This document shows, piece by piece, positions 25,080 through 34,260 of a DNA stretch of 64,000 nt. The translations under genes and the position numbers were made by a program. Source of the DNA: CAVQWH01 sp963717595 (GTDB taxonomy: Bacteria; Patescibacteriota; Saccharimonadia; Saccharimonadales; Saccharimonadaceae); assembly GCA_963717595.1 (NCBI GenBank), contig CAVQWH010000001.1:186001-250000 (forward strand). The letters run 5' to 3'. The first letter of the stretch is position 1; each line of letters begins with the position of its first letter. The notes under the pieces are model-generated. The model saw only the letters and a program-made list of their open reading frames with translations, made no database searches and had not been told where the DNA came from.

Positions 25080-25337
25080 ATGAAGTTAGGAATCTATAAA
25101 CACTATTCAGGATTAATGGTTTTAGTAATCGGAGTCGCTCGCCACTCTGATACAGATGAAAAATTCGTTACCTATATTCCGCTTGGAGTTAAAAAAGGCT
25201 CACGCATAACAGTGCGGCCTTACAGAGCTTTCTTTGAAAAAGTTAACCACAATGGGAAATCTACACCCCGATTTGAATATATCGCTGAAGAAATGCCAGA
25301 AGATTTAGCTGAAAATTACTTACCGCTTTCAAAATAA
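25080..25337 (+). CDS. DUF1653 family protein
   Basis: 85 residues with the family pattern MKLGIYKHYSG, VIGVARHSDTDEKFVTYIPL, TVRPYRAFFEKV and the terminal PRFEYIAEEMP. A small cytoplasmic beta-rich protein of unknown function, sometimes fused to or near nucleotide-processing enzymes. The start at 25080 aligns with the family; an in-frame ATG 36 bases earlier lies inside the preceding terminator and is unlikely. Confidence 0.88.
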   Translation: MKLGIYKHYSGLMVLVIGVARHSDTDEKFVTYIPLGVKKGSRITVRPYRAFFEKVNHNGKSTPRFEYIAEEMPEDLAENYLPLSK

Positions 25338-25348
25338 TAAGCAATGTA

Positions 25349-25377
25349 TTTACATATATTAAGTATTATGGTATTAT
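25349..25377 (+). promoter_or_regulatory. Promoter giving a leaderless methyltransferase-like mRNA
   Basis: TTTACA (25349-25354), 17 bases, TATTAT (25372-25377). The ATG at 25385 is 7 bases downstream, where transcription should begin. No Shine-Dalgarno fits. Confidence 0.65.
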
Positions 25378-25384
25378 TTTATTT

Positions 25385-26110
25385 ATGGAAATTGGTAGTT
25401 TTACTTCGGCGGGAGACCGAGAAAAAGGCGTCCCCACTTTTTCTATAGAAGCTTACTTAGCGGAGCGTGCTAAAGATTCTACGTTTACGATGGCAGAAAT
25501 CGGCCACGACTCCCTGCCCGTAGCCTATCAACAACCCTTTGAGTTTAGAGGCCAGCGCGTATATTTTGGCATAGAAATATGGCTAAGAGATCCAGTTGGC
25601 GCCAAGCACAAACGAATAAAAAAGCTGCGAGAAACGGTAGAAAATGGCCAAAACGTTTTTTACCTAGACCATAACCCAGGTGGCACCATAGAAAGAGACG
25701 GCTACGCTGAAGAAGGCGGTGATTCTTGGTACGTCGGCAAATACGACGCCCAAAGTATATTGCCAGATGAGTCTGTTAAAGAAGTCTTTATTAGTAATGT
25801 TGCAGGCGATAAGCATATTGGTTATTCAAAAGAAAGAACTGCTGCCCTTTTGAAAGAAGCAGCTAGAATTATAGAAAAAGGCGGCGTAATTATAATTAGA
25901 GAGACAATCACGCCTCAAAATTCCAGCTACCTAACAGAAGAGTTAATTAGAGAAATGGGTTTGCAGATCGAAGAAGCCGTAGAGCCTGATGATATTGAAC
26001 GGTGGCAAATGCTAGAAAAGGTTTATAAAGCCGAGCCGGCAAATGTGGCGCCAGAACCGGGAAGTTACTATTTGTTTTTATCAAAATCTCCTGATAGCCT
26101 AGAAGAATAA
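25385..26110 (+). CDS. Probable SAM-dependent methyltransferase-like protein
   Basis: 241 residues. The segment VFYLDHNPGGTIERDGY followed by KYDAQSILPDESVKEVFISN and LLKEAARIIEKGGVIIIRET has the order of class I methyltransferase motifs (acidic loop, post-I region, motif III), though the glycine-rich motif I is poor. The N-terminal ~60 residues do not match. Substrate unknown. Monocistronic, with a leaderless start; it converges with the PpiC-type gene two bases away. Confidence 0.6.
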   Translation: MEIGSFTSAGDREKGVPTFSIEAYLAERAKDSTFTMAEIGHDSLPVAYQQPFEFRGQRVYFGIEIWLRDPVGAKHKRIKKLRETVENGQNVFYLDHNPGGTIERDGYAEEGGDSWYVGKYDAQSILPDESVKEVFISNVAGDKHIGYSKERTAALLKEAARIIEKGGVIIIRETITPQNSSYLTEELIREMGLQIEEAVEPDDIERWQMLEKVYKAEPANVAPEPGSYYLFLSKSPDSLEE

Positions 26111-26112
26111 TC

Positions 26113-27168
26113 TTAATTGTACTTAGGGATTTTTATGTACTCTTTTGTGCTTTTGCTAGATTGAGCCTTAGCAAAGTCTTTATCAAATTCCTTAAGAGCT
26201 ATCTTAATTCGCGCGTAATGAACTTGGTCTTTGGTAACGTCTAGAACCTTAACTATATAATAGGCATCTATCCCCTTAATGATCCCAGAAATTTGACCCT
26301 TTTTAAGCTTAAGAGCTGTGCTTAACAGACCGTCTGGATCTGTAGACTGCTTGCTCACAAAGCCTACATCACCGCCACTAGACTGAGCTGCTTGATCATC
26401 TGAATACTGAGCAGCTATTTTGGAAAAGTCAGCTTTTTTAGCATGAAGTTTTTTCTCTATAAGTTTTGCTTTGTTCAAAGCCTGCGAGTCTACAGCAAAA
26501 GCAACTTCGTTGCGAAGTAAATCTTCTTTTGTAACTTGCTTATACTCATCTAAAGACCACCCGTAACAATTACTCAAAAGTATTTTTTCAGCTTTTAGTG
26601 AAAGAGGAGGATTCTTAAATTCAATCGCTTTTTGAACCGCAAGGTCAGAGACGGTTATATGATATTTTCTAGCTAACTTGTCGACATAAGCTGATTCCTC
26701 GGCCCAATTTAGTGATTGGCGCTTAAAATACCTAGCCTGACGATTATCATTGCTGTTTTTGAAACCCTTCGCAGGAACACCGATTGGGCACTGGTTACTT
26801 CTTAGCCAGTAGACAGAACCATTGTATCGCAGTAGATAGTTGCTATATCTCACTTGTTCACCATCTATTTTAGCCACAGGCACCGGAACGATTTGGGTTA
26901 ACCGATAAAAAAACTGCCCGGTATTTTGAGCATAATATAGTTGCCACCAAGCAAACGCCACTAGCAGCGCTAGCACTGATAAACTAATGATAATCGTATT
27001 GATGATTAGCTTATGCTTGGCATATTGAACAGGATACTTAAACCTACGGCCACGTGCAATTACGTCTTCACGATGTGCGGCAATATCTTCGTTAGTAATG
27101 CGTCTTTTGTGCATATTAGACGATGCTGAATTTTTGCTGCCACTAATTTTGCGCTTCAATCTCTTCAT
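26113..27168 (-). CDS. Membrane-anchored parvulin-type foldase (SurA/PrsA-like)
   Basis: 351 residues. A basic cytoplasmic N-terminus (MKRLKRKISGS...) precedes one membrane helix at about 54-76. The extracytoplasmic part has a SurA-N-like helical region and a PpiC domain recognisable from FSKIAAQYSDDQAAQSSGGD, VGFVSKQ and LKKGQISGIIKGIDAYYIVKV. It would assist folding of exported proteins outside the membrane. Its start overlaps the PH-domain gene end by 26 bases, so both are one operon. A second protein of this class is at 44294-45232. Confidence 0.85.
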   Translation of the reverse strand: MKRLKRKISGSKNSASSNMHKRRITNEDIAAHREDVIARGRRFKYPVQYAKHKLIINTIIISLSVLALLVAFAWWQLYYAQNTGQFFYRLTQIVPVPVAKIDGEQVRYSNYLLRYNGSVYWLRSNQCPIGVPAKGFKNSNDNRQARYFKRQSLNWAEESAYVDKLARKYHITVSDLAVQKAIEFKNPPLSLKAEKILLSNCYGWSLDEYKQVTKEDLLRNEVAFAVDSQALNKAKLIEKKLHAKKADFSKIAAQYSDDQAAQSSGGDVGFVSKQSTDPDGLLSTALKLKKGQISGIIKGIDAYYIVKVLDVTKDQVHYARIKIALKEFDKDFAKAQSSKSTKEYIKIPKYN

Positions 27169-27664
27169 CTAGCCCCTGGGAACTACCCGGTAAATCTTGA
27201 ATTATGGTTTGTAAATGATTATGTATTTTATCAGGATTATGAACTTTATCCAGCACAAGATCGCCCACGTAAGTTTGGATCACCACTGTGCCAAAGCCAA
27301 ATATCTCGCCTGTAAAACCAGGTATATTATAGCTTACGTTTTGTATTTTGGGTATTCCTAAATCAATTACACTTTTACCAAAAAATCCCTGTTGGGTAGA
27401 TTGGCGCAAACGCTTGTTAGTAACAATAAAAACTGTAAAATACCAGCAGACCCAATGATAAAAGAATAAAAGCAGCCCTATTAATAGGCCCGCCAAAGAT
27501 AGCCAAAACAAATTGAAGTTATTTGGCCAAATTAAATAAGGTATCGATCCTATTACAAAAGGTATTAAAAGCGCATAAAAACCTTTGCGCATAGCTATAA
27601 TATGACGCCTAAACACAAAAGCTACTTCTTCGTCTTCCCGTTGACCATCAAATTCTTTGTTCAT
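27143..27664 (-). CDS. PH-domain (bPH2) membrane protein
   Basis: 173 residues with two adjacent hydrophobic helices (about 28-47 and 52-76), followed by a bacterial PH-like domain of the YdbS/YdbT type (FIVTNKRLRQSTQQGFFGK, IDLGIPKIQNVSYNIPG, FGFGTVVIQTYVG). Such proteins are common in CPR and Gram-positive genomes, with unknown role. The gene overlaps the foldase gene downstream. Confidence 0.85.
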   Translation of the reverse strand: MNKEFDGQREDEEVAFVFRRHIIAMRKGFYALLIPFVIGSIPYLIWPNNFNLFWLSLAGLLIGLLLFFYHWVCWYFTVFIVTNKRLRQSTQQGFFGKSVIDLGIPKIQNVSYNIPGFTGEIFGFGTVVIQTYVGDLVLDKVHNPDKIHNHLQTIIQDLPGSSQGLDEEIEAQN

Positions 27665-27678
27665 AATTTATACCCTTT

Positions 27679-27755
27679 TGGTACGCCCGGCAGGATTCGA
27701 ACCTGCGACCACTTGGTTCGAAGCCAAGTACTCTAATCCGCTGAGCTACGGGCGC
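27679..27755 (-). tRNA. tRNA-Arg (anticodon TCG)
   Basis: Acceptor GCGCCCG/CGGGCGT with a G-U first pair, anticodon stem CTTGG/CCAAG with loop CTTCGAA, T-arm GCAGG/CCTGC, discriminator A, encoded CCA. Confidence 0.95.
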
Positions 27756-27787
27756 TTATCATTCACTAGTATATACTAAGGTACCTA

Positions 27788-27864
27788 TGGTACCCCGGGT
27801 AGGACTCGAACCTACAACCTTTTCCTTAGGACGGAACTGCTCTATCCAATTGAGCTACCGAGGC
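27788..27864 (-). tRNA. tRNA-Arg (anticodon CCT)
   Basis: Acceptor GCCTCGG/CCGGGGT with G-U first pair, anticodon loop GTCCTAA (CCT), T-arm GTAGG/CCTAC, encoded CCA. 32 bases from tRNA-Arg(TCG) on the same strand. Confidence 0.93.
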
Positions 27865-27889
27865 GTACCGATATTATAACAATATCAGA

Positions 27890-28408
27890 CTATTTATCTT
27901 TACCTGGTATGCGACCCTTAACTACAGAGCTATGAGCAGTATCATACTGGTAAACTTCATTCTCATTAAACCAAAGTTTAATTTCTTGAGCCGCCTCTTT
28001 CTTATCTCCAGAGGCATGCAAGATATTAGGCAAAGTAGCACCAATAGGGTTAGTGTATGCTCTAGTAACGTGAGTATAATCACCCCTAATAGTACCTGGT
28101 AAAGAGTCTTTAGGGTCAGTCGTCCCAACCATCTTACGAACATGCGCTACAGCGTCTACGCCTTCTAAGACAATGGCTACAACCGGGCTTTCAGTCATGT
28201 GGCTAAGTGTAATTTTGTAAATATCTTCTCCCCAGCGGCTAATTAGCTTGCTTATACCTTCATAGTGTTCATGGAAGTGCTCTTCATCAGGAGCCACCAT
28301 TTTCATAGCTACCAGCTTTAGCCCGGCACGCTCAAATCTAGTAATGATTTCCCCGATTATGCCACGCTTCACTGCATCGGGCTTCAGCACGATTAATGTT
28401 TGCTCCAT
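27890..28408 (-). CDS. ndk: Nucleoside diphosphate kinase
   Basis: Exchanges gamma-phosphates between NTPs and NDPs. The start at 28408 (MEQTLIVLKPDAVKRGIIGE) has AGGAGC at the right distance; an upstream in-frame ATG would add 21 unmatched residues. Family elements: YEGISKLISRW, SPVVAIVLEG, MVGTTDPKDSLPGTIRGDY and the active-site histidine in NILHASGD. At 172 residues it is longer than the usual ~140-150, with an extra stretch before the active-site loop and at the C-terminus. Confidence 0.95.
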   Translation of the reverse strand: MEQTLIVLKPDAVKRGIIGEIITRFERAGLKLVAMKMVAPDEEHFHEHYEGISKLISRWGEDIYKITLSHMTESPVVAIVLEGVDAVAHVRKMVGTTDPKDSLPGTIRGDYTHVTRAYTNPIGATLPNILHASGDKKEAAQEIKLWFNENEVYQYDTAHSSVVKGRIPGKDK

Positions 28409-28542
28409 ACAAGCTCCTATTAGTTTTGTTGATTGGTAATTATTATTAACATATATTGTAACAAAAACCACCGTTTATTAGTATCTTTTAGTTAAATTAT
28501 TTTAATGTCGCAAAATATTAGCAAAAGCGTTATCATAAAGCT

Positions 28543-29458
28543 ATGTATCTTTCAGAATTACTAGTCGATTTTTTAGAATACCTAGAAGTAGAACGCGGAC
28601 GCTCGCAAAAAACCTCTGAAAATTATCACCTCTATCTCATGCGCTTGGTAGAATTTTCAGATGATATAAAAGTTAGCAAAATTGACAACGAACTTATTAG
28701 GAAATGGCGGCTTTGGCTCAATCGTTATAAAAATGACAATGGTGATAACCTATCCACCATCACTCAGGGCTATCACTTAATAGCTTTGAGAAGCTTCCTT
28801 TCTTATTGCTCTAAACGGGGTATTGAAACCTTGCCCAGAGCATATTGAGTTACCCAAAACAAGCCGCAAACAAGTTACTTTTTTACAGCCAGAAGAAATA
28901 GAGCGTTTAATAAGCATCATAGATACTTCTAAAGAAGTAGGGTTACGCGATAAAGCAATTGTAGAGTTATTACTTTCCAGCGGGTTACGTGTTTCAGAGC
29001 TCGTATCTTTAAATCGCGACCACATAAACACAAGGCGAAGAGAATTTACCGTAAGAGGCAAAGGCCAAAAAGATCGTCCGGTCTTCGTTAGCGAACAAGC
29101 GGCCAAGGATGTTGGTGATTATCTTAACGCTCGTAAAGATAGCTTGCCTGCCCTATTTATAAGCTACAGTAAAAATACAAGCGAAAGTTCCAATAATAGT
29201 GGAGATTTTCGTCGCCTTACTTCCCGCAGTGTGCAACGAATAGTTAGCCATTACGCAAAACTGGCAGGTATTACAAAGCATGTTTCCCCTCACACCATGC
29301 GCCATAGTTTTGCCACCGACTTATTAATAAATGGCGCTGACTTGAGAAGTGTGCAGAGTTTGCTGGGGCATAGCAATATTGCAACTACTCAAATCTATAC
29401 TCACGTTACAGATCGCCACCTCAAAGAAATTCATAGCCGTTTTCACAAAGCTACTTAA
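28543..29458 (+). CDS. XerC/D-type tyrosine recombinase (one frameshift)
   Basis: Site-specific recombinase, probably the chromosome dimer resolution enzyme. The N-terminal SAM-like DNA-binding domain ends at SYCSKRGIETL; the catalytic domain has the arginine in LLSSGLRVSELVSL, then HTMRHSFATDLL, LLGHSNIATTQIYTHV with the H and the nucleophilic tyrosine. The two parts are in different frames joined at the CCC run 28834-28836: removing one C gives ETLPEHIELPKTS. 304 residues after repair. TATCAT lies 6 bases before the ATG with no Shine-Dalgarno. The only Xer-type gene in the window. Confidence 0.92.
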
Positions 29459-29466
29459 AGGATAGG

Positions 29467-30663
29467 TTATTTATTAGTACAAGGTAAGCTTGGATTATCG
29501 CTATACTCAAGACCAAAGTAGAAAGTTTTACAGATACCCGTTTCTGAATCAAAACTCAAGTCAGCCAAGCCATTCTTAGTAATGTCATTAGGCGCTAACC
29601 TATCAATAACCCTGCGAAATACATCGTTAGCCCGACCAGTAATATCTACACTAGGCTCCACTCCATTAAATTGGACCACTGGTGAATCAACACTGTTGTA
29701 ATAAAGTGATAGCCTAAAAGTCGCTTGATTATAAATGGGTGTTACTCTTAGATAATAGCCTTGGCTGCTACTAGGTACAGCTAGTTTTAGATTAGCCGTA
29801 CAAGCATACTCTGTATTAGTGTTACATTTTACTAAAACAGGCTGTAGAGGCTTGGGAGATTTGCGGCCAGCGTCATTTTCTTCAAAAGTAATATTGTCTG
29901 AGCTAGGATCAACCCCGCTTTGAGCCGGTATCAGGAATAACGAGCGAGAATTGTTGTTAATATCACTAGCTTTGTCTCCTGGGTTGAATGGAATAAGCTC
30001 TAGCCTCATTAAAGCGGGGGTGTTACCTCCCCATATGGAATCACTTACAGGTAAAGTACTGTCATTACGCAAAGTAAAGTCACTGTTTGGCGAGGATGCG
30101 TCTTCCGCTCTAAACCATTGCAACTGAACCAAATTAAATGTGCTAGTACCTTTCAGGGGTATAAGGTCGCTGCCATCAGCTGGTAGCTGACGTATATAGT
30201 CATCGGTCTTGAAATCAATATTAGCGCACGTATAGGCTTGGTTATACTTTTGATCATTGCTGTTTTGCTCAACCTTAACCTCTGGTGGGTTATTTACCGT
30301 TAGACCAAGGTAGTTCTTCAAATTACTCAGAGCGCTACAGTCTTTTTTATCAAACTGGGCTGCTATAACTCCACAAGCCGGATCGGCGGCAGGGTTCTGG
30401 GGGCAATCTTTCTGATAGTAAAGATTAAGAGCTCTTTTGGCATCCTCTACGCCAGCACTAGCCGAGTCGTAAGCGCTTTTTGATAAGTCGCTATTTCTGG
30501 ACTCTTCCTGGCCAACGCTTACTATACGCATAAAACTAAGGGTAATAACGCTAACAAGCAAAGCAAAGAATATAACGATAAAGATTGAAGCGGCACCACG
30601 TTGTTGTTTTACTAACTGCTTCATAGTATTGCCATTATTATACACCTTAAAGCCCTTTTGCAT
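29467..30663 (-). CDS. PilX-like pilus assembly protein
   Basis: 398 residues. The first gene-coupled start (30663) has GAGG inside the preceding gene; an alternative start at 30624 (MKQLVKQQRGAASIFIVIF) begins at the hydrophobic helix. QRGAASIF followed by a ~24-residue hydrophobic stretch resembles PilX/GspK-type N-termini, which are less canonical than G/FTIIEL. The large exported part is beta-rich with cysteine pairs. Last gene of the pilD-minor pilin operon, probably a minor pilin priming or capping the pilus. Confidence 0.75.
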   Translation of the reverse strand: MQKGFKVYNNGNTMKQLVKQQRGAASIFIVIFFALLVSVITLSFMRIVSVGQEESRNSDLSKSAYDSASAGVEDAKRALNLYYQKDCPQNPAADPACGVIAAQFDKKDCSALSNLKNYLGLTVNNPPEVKVEQNSNDQKYNQAYTCANIDFKTDDYIRQLPADGSDLIPLKGTSTFNLVQLQWFRAEDASSPNSDFTLRNDSTLPVSDSIWGGNTPALMRLELIPFNPGDKASDINNNSRSLFLIPAQSGVDPSSDNITFEENDAGRKSPKPLQPVLVKCNTNTEYACTANLKLAVPSSSQGYYLRVTPIYNQATFRLSLYYNSVDSPVVQFNGVEPSVDITGRANDVFRRVIDRLAPNDITKNGLADLSFDSETGICKTFYFGLEYSDNPSLPCTNK

Positions 30664-31300
30664 AAGCAGTTACCTCAAAGGTACTGAGTGCGCAAAATTC
30701 GTCGCCACTACTTCCTGTACAATGTATTGCGTCGCCAGTAGGAGTAAGAAACCCAAAAATACCACTTCCATCATCGGGTGTTGAAATAGTGTATTTAAAG
30801 GTAAGCAATCTATTGCTAGCCTGGTCGGCTACAAAATCAGTAGGCTGCCTCATAACTAGACCATCGCCCAGTAGCTCCGTAGACTCATCCTTGGGTACTA
30901 AACTTCCGGGCGAATCACATAACTTGCTGTCTTTAACTTTGGCAAACCCCACCTTAGTATGGTTAGCATCGTCATAGTAGTTACTAAATCCAGGCACAGA
31001 GTGTGCGCCAGAAATAGTAGGCTGGCTCCATACAAAACTATAGTCTCCTAAGCACAGCCTACCTTGCCCTGCTAAATAAACCGAGGTGTTGCCCGACTGT
31101 TGTATGGCCTGTTGTACTTCTTGGCCTATATCGCGCCCGCTTTGATTAACGCGCTTCAAAGTAACTCCCTTATTATAAGTGTGCGTGATTTGAATAACGC
31201 TAACTAGTAAAATGACTAATAAGATAGCAACGAACGTCATTGCAAACATCAATTCAATAATCGTAAATCCTAAATTGTCATTTTTTTTAACTTGAAACAT
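30647..31300 (-). CDS. Prepilin-like minor pilin (PilW-type)
   Basis: 217 residues. Prepilin cleavage motif LG|FTIIELMFAM near residue 11, followed by the hydrophobic helix (to about 35), then a globular domain with several cysteines (CLGDYSF, LCDSPG, HCTGSSGDEFC) able to form disulfides. It overlaps both neighbours (14 and 17 bases), so translation is coupled along the operon. PilD should cleave and methylate it. Confidence 0.82.
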   Translation of the reverse strand: MFQVKKNDNLGFTIIELMFAMTFVAILLVILLVSVIQITHTYNKGVTLKRVNQSGRDIGQEVQQAIQQSGNTSVYLAGQGRLCLGDYSFVWSQPTISGAHSVPGFSNYYDDANHTKVGFAKVKDSKLCDSPGSLVPKDESTELLGDGLVMRQPTDFVADQASNRLLTFKYTISTPDDGSGIFGFLTPTGDAIHCTGSSGDEFCALSTFEVTAYAKGL

Positions 31301-31919
31301 TATTCAACCTCACAAGAGTACCTAAAGTAGCATTTGGCCCGCTATAAGGAGGTTCCCAACAAGCGTTGATGTGAAAATCGATAAAGCTTTTGTCAGTCGG
31401 CCAAACCGCCTCTATCCAAAAGCCATTATTCCCAGGGTGAGCAAATGGATCTGAATCATTCATCTGGGGAGCCGAGGAAAAATCCTTTACACTACTTGAG
31501 CCTACGTTAGGTGAATCAGAAGTCGGCAATTGAAGATAGAATAATCTACCGCCTCCTGCGCCATCCTGCTGAACCTGTGTACAGCCGTTTTCTCCAAAAT
31601 CTACTGCAGAGCCAGTGTGTACTTTATTATTAATAATCTCCTGCCATGCACAAGCCGGGGTCTTGTTCTTTGTAGCTTGAGAATAAGAGCTAAGGCAGAT
31701 GCCATCTTGAGCTGCATCATGAATATATCGCAAAGCTTCAGCCTGCCCGTCAATGTATTGGCGTACGAAAGTATTTTCCGCTGTCATCTGAGCTACCGCT
31801 ACGCCACGGTTCATGACAGAAAGTGCTAAAACTATAGCTAATCCTGCAACGGCTACTGCGAACATAACCTCGATAATCGTATCCCCTTTGGCGCCGATTT
31901 TTTTACCTAGTCTAAACAT
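31287..31919 (-). CDS. Prepilin-like minor pilin (PilV/GspI-type)
   Basis: 210 residues. Motif KG|DTIIEVMFAVAVAG near residue 12, with Asp at the mature first position in place of the usual Phe, and Glu5 conserved. Four to five cysteines in the globular part (GICLSSYS, PACAW, NGCTQV, NACWEPP). Lies between two other prepilin genes in the same operon. Confidence 0.8.
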   Translation of the reverse strand: MFRLGKKIGAKGDTIIEVMFAVAVAGLAIVLALSVMNRGVAVAQMTAENTFVRQYIDGQAEALRYIHDAAQDGICLSSYSQATKNKTPACAWQEIINNKVHTGSAVDFGENGCTQVQQDGAGGGRLFYLQLPTSDSPNVGSSSVKDFSSAPQMNDSDPFAHPGNNGFWIEAVWPTDKSFIDFHINACWEPPYSGPNATLGTLVRLNNVSS

Positions 31920-31928
31920 CGATTACCC

Positions 31929-32750
31929 TTAATTAACACAATTAGAATGATTGAACTTAAACCTTGTCACCACAGAATCCTGGCTACCGGCACCAGTAAA
32001 GTAAATCCCGCCATATGCATTACTAATATCTTGAGAATGCACACACAACAAAAAGTCTGATTGATTGATTGCTTTAGTTTCGTTTTTCAACTTATTTGAC
32101 GCATCGCCAATGTCGCCACTACCGCCGCTATAGCCATAAATAAAGGTTCTCCCGCTATAAGGCGAGCGCAGTAAGATAATATAATTTACATCATTGCCTT
32201 TGGTGCCTCCAGTCACTTCACCGCTATTTAATGTGTCAGAATGTGAAATACTAATACCTGAAACTCGTGTTATAGACGTGGTTTTAGCAGCCCAAGGTAC
32301 ATTATAAGTTTCGGCGTTAACATTATTTTCAATCCTAGGAGAAAGCTGTTTAATACTTGCCCACTCATCTGTTACGCCACCCATGCTGTCAACGTTAGGA
32401 TCTTGGCTAATTATCGGATAAGAAATTACCTTATCGTCATTAGGCTGAAAATATAAAGCTTTACCGATAACTATACAAGAACTAGCGCCTATTTCGTTAG
32501 TACCAGTAGCCCCACAGTCAGCACCCGCTTGAGAACTAGGCCGGTTATTAACTACGTTAATGGTTTCGCTAAACTGTTGCTGCAAAAATGCTTGAGTAGA
32601 CTGCATGCTATCAGTAAAACGCTGGCGATTAACGGACGCAGTAATTCCAGAAAGTAAACCAACCAATAAAAGCGTTGAAACACCCAAGAAAAGTGACAGT
32701 TCAATTATAGTAAAGCCGTGTTGGTTTTGCGCCTTCATTATGTTAGGCAT
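31929..32750 (-). CDS. Prepilin-like minor pilin
   Basis: 273 residues. Motif HG|FTIIELSLFLG near residue 12 with Phe1 and Glu5, then a hydrophobic helix. The globular part is Ser/Asn/Gly-rich, with cysteines in ADCGATG, SSCIVIG, LLCVHS and SNCVN. First prepilin after pilD in a five-gene minus-strand run. A role in pilus initiation or tip assembly is inferred from position. Confidence 0.8.
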   Translation of the reverse strand: MPNIMKAQNQHGFTIIELSLFLGVSTLLLVGLLSGITASVNRQRFTDSMQSTQAFLQQQFSETINVVNNRPSSQAGADCGATGTNEIGASSCIVIGKALYFQPNDDKVISYPIISQDPNVDSMGGVTDEWASIKQLSPRIENNVNAETYNVPWAAKTTSITRVSGISISHSDTLNSGEVTGGTKGNDVNYIILLRSPYSGRTFIYGYSGGSGDIGDASNKLKNETKAINQSDFLLCVHSQDISNAYGGIYFTGAGSQDSVVTRFKFNHSNCVN

Positions 32751-32763
32751 TATAGCATAAGCA

Positions 32764-33600
32764 CTATATAATTTGGTTGGTTGTAACCCCTATCAAAGTA
32801 AATGATAAATACCAGTCAATTAGTTGCTGTCCCCATAAGCCAGCAACGATAAATCCTATTATTAAAAATGGTCCAAAAGGTATGTGTGAAGTACGAGTTA
32901 GTTTATGTACTAGCATGCCAGGTATCACCACAACGCAACCTAGTAAGTTAGCTAAAAATAAACATATTAGCGCTAATCTCCAGTCAGCTAGCAATAATCC
33001 TAAAGCTAAACTTAACTTAACATCGCCCAATCCAATCCACTTACCTTTTGACCAAATGAAAATTAATAAATACAAGCCTGAGAGTACTAAAACTGAAAAT
33101 CCGATATTAAAAGCCACAGTAGAAACATTCTCTGCAGTAATAAGATGTAGCATGGCAGAAATAATGCCTACACCAATAAGAGGGTAGGTTAGTTTATTTG
33201 GTAAAATCAACCATTTAAGGTCGTACAAAAATAAAATTGCTAGAATAACACCTGCCACTAACCATAAACCAAACATCACCCACGCTGTTAGACCTTGAAG
33301 GGCAACTGGCCAGAAAAGATAAGAGCCTACGAAAAATAAGCCTACCGCTAATTCTACTAGGGGGTACTGAATGCTAATGGGTTTTTTGCAATTTCGACAC
33401 TTCCCACGCAACGCTACCCAACTTAGAACAGGCACAAGGTCATACCAAGCTAGGGTATGATGACAGTGAGTGCATTGGGATCGCGCTCTTATTAAATCTT
33501 TTTTATGCTTAATTCTCCATACTGCCGCGTTAACAAAGCTGCCAAAACATAAACCCAGTACAGCCATTAAAACCACTAGATATATTTTTTCCATTAGCAT
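32764..33600 (-). CDS. pilD: Prepilin peptidase / N-methyltransferase
   Basis: 278 residues, aspartic membrane protease of family A24 that cleaves prepilin leaders and methylates the new N-terminus. The N-terminal methyltransferase domain has the zinc motif CTHCHH ... CRNCKK and LCFGSFVNAAVWR. The two catalytic aspartates are in LYDLKWLILPNKLTYP and GLGDVKLSLALG. About eight membrane helices. It heads the operon with the minor pilins. Confidence 0.95.
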   Translation of the reverse strand: MLMEKIYLVVLMAVLGLCFGSFVNAAVWRIKHKKDLIRARSQCTHCHHTLAWYDLVPVLSWVALRGKCRNCKKPISIQYPLVELAVGLFFVGSYLFWPVALQGLTAWVMFGLWLVAGVILAILFLYDLKWLILPNKLTYPLIGVGIISAMLHLITAENVSTVAFNIGFSVLVLSGLYLLIFIWSKGKWIGLGDVKLSLALGLLLADWRLALICLFLANLLGCVVVIPGMLVHKLTRTSHIPFGPFLIIGFIVAGLWGQQLIDWYLSFTLIGVTTNQII

Positions 33601-33615
33601 TATGGTAGCAGACTT

Positions 33616-33659
33616 TATATAAAAACAAAATCCTTCCTAACTTAAATAGGAAGGATTTA
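33616..33659 (-). terminator. Terminator of the major pilin gene
   Basis: Stem AATCCTTCCTA/TAGGAAGGATT with a 7-base loop, followed on the minus strand by TTTTGTTTTTAT. It separates the pilin transcript from pilD. Confidence 0.88.
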
Positions 33660-33682
33660 TGGCTGAATACTTACAAGTTTAG

Positions 33683-34168
33683 TTAATTGTTGGAGCAGTA
33701 TATACCGCCACCTTCTAGGTAAGTACGTACCGCAACTTTACGGGAAGTAGAAGCAGTTAGATTACCGCCATCCCCACACACAACACTAGTGTTATAGTAA
33801 ATGGTTCCTAGATTATTACTAGTTATACTACTGGCATCAGGAGCTGTACCAGTGTGTGCAATCACTGTATAGTTATCACCGCTTGGATCGGCAAATTGAT
33901 CACCGCCAGCCCTTAGATACTGAGTAACAAATGAATCAGCTGCACTAGTAGTGTCCGAAGGAGGAACGCTACCGCGATTATTAGATTGGTAAGAATTAAC
34001 CTGACTTAAGAACTTACCTACATCATCCTTGCGCTGTGTATCACGCTGGCTACGTTGTAATGCTGGTAAGGCAATAAACACCATGAGGAAAATAAGTCCA
34101 GCAATTGCTAAAACTAACACAACCTCAATAATAGTGAAGCCGCTTTTTGTTGCTTTTTGTTGGTTCAT
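33683..34168 (-). CDS. pilA: Major type IV pilin candidate
   Basis: 161 residues. Leader of ten residues, then SG|FTIIEVVLVLAIAGLIFL with Phe1 and Glu5, a long hydrophobic helix, and a compact globular domain ending in a Cys-Cys loop (VVCGDG ... GGIYCSNN), typical of major pilins. It alone has a strong dedicated promoter and terminator in the pilus locus, as expected for the abundant subunit. It lies between the assembly genes and pilD. Confidence 0.88.
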   Translation of the reverse strand: MNQQKATKSGFTIIEVVLVLAIAGLIFLMVFIALPALQRSQRDTQRKDDVGKFLSQVNSYQSNNRGSVPPSDTTSAADSFVTQYLRAGGDQFADPSGDNYTVIAHTGTAPDASSITSNNLGTIYYNTSVVCGDGGNLTASTSRKVAVRTYLEGGGIYCSNN

Positions 34169-34226
34169 AGTTATGATGCCACCCTTTCGCTTGATAACTA
34201 TCTGCGTAGTAATACGCTTATGTTTA

Positions 34227-34255
34227 ATAATAATCTAGCAACTTCAATTAGACAA
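34227..34255 (-). promoter_or_regulatory. pilA promoter
   Basis: Minus strand: TTGTCT (34250-34255), 17 bases, TATTAT (34227-34232). A leader of about 50 bases with GCGAAAGGGTGG follows before the ATG. Confidence 0.65.
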
Positions 34256-34260
34256 GTGCT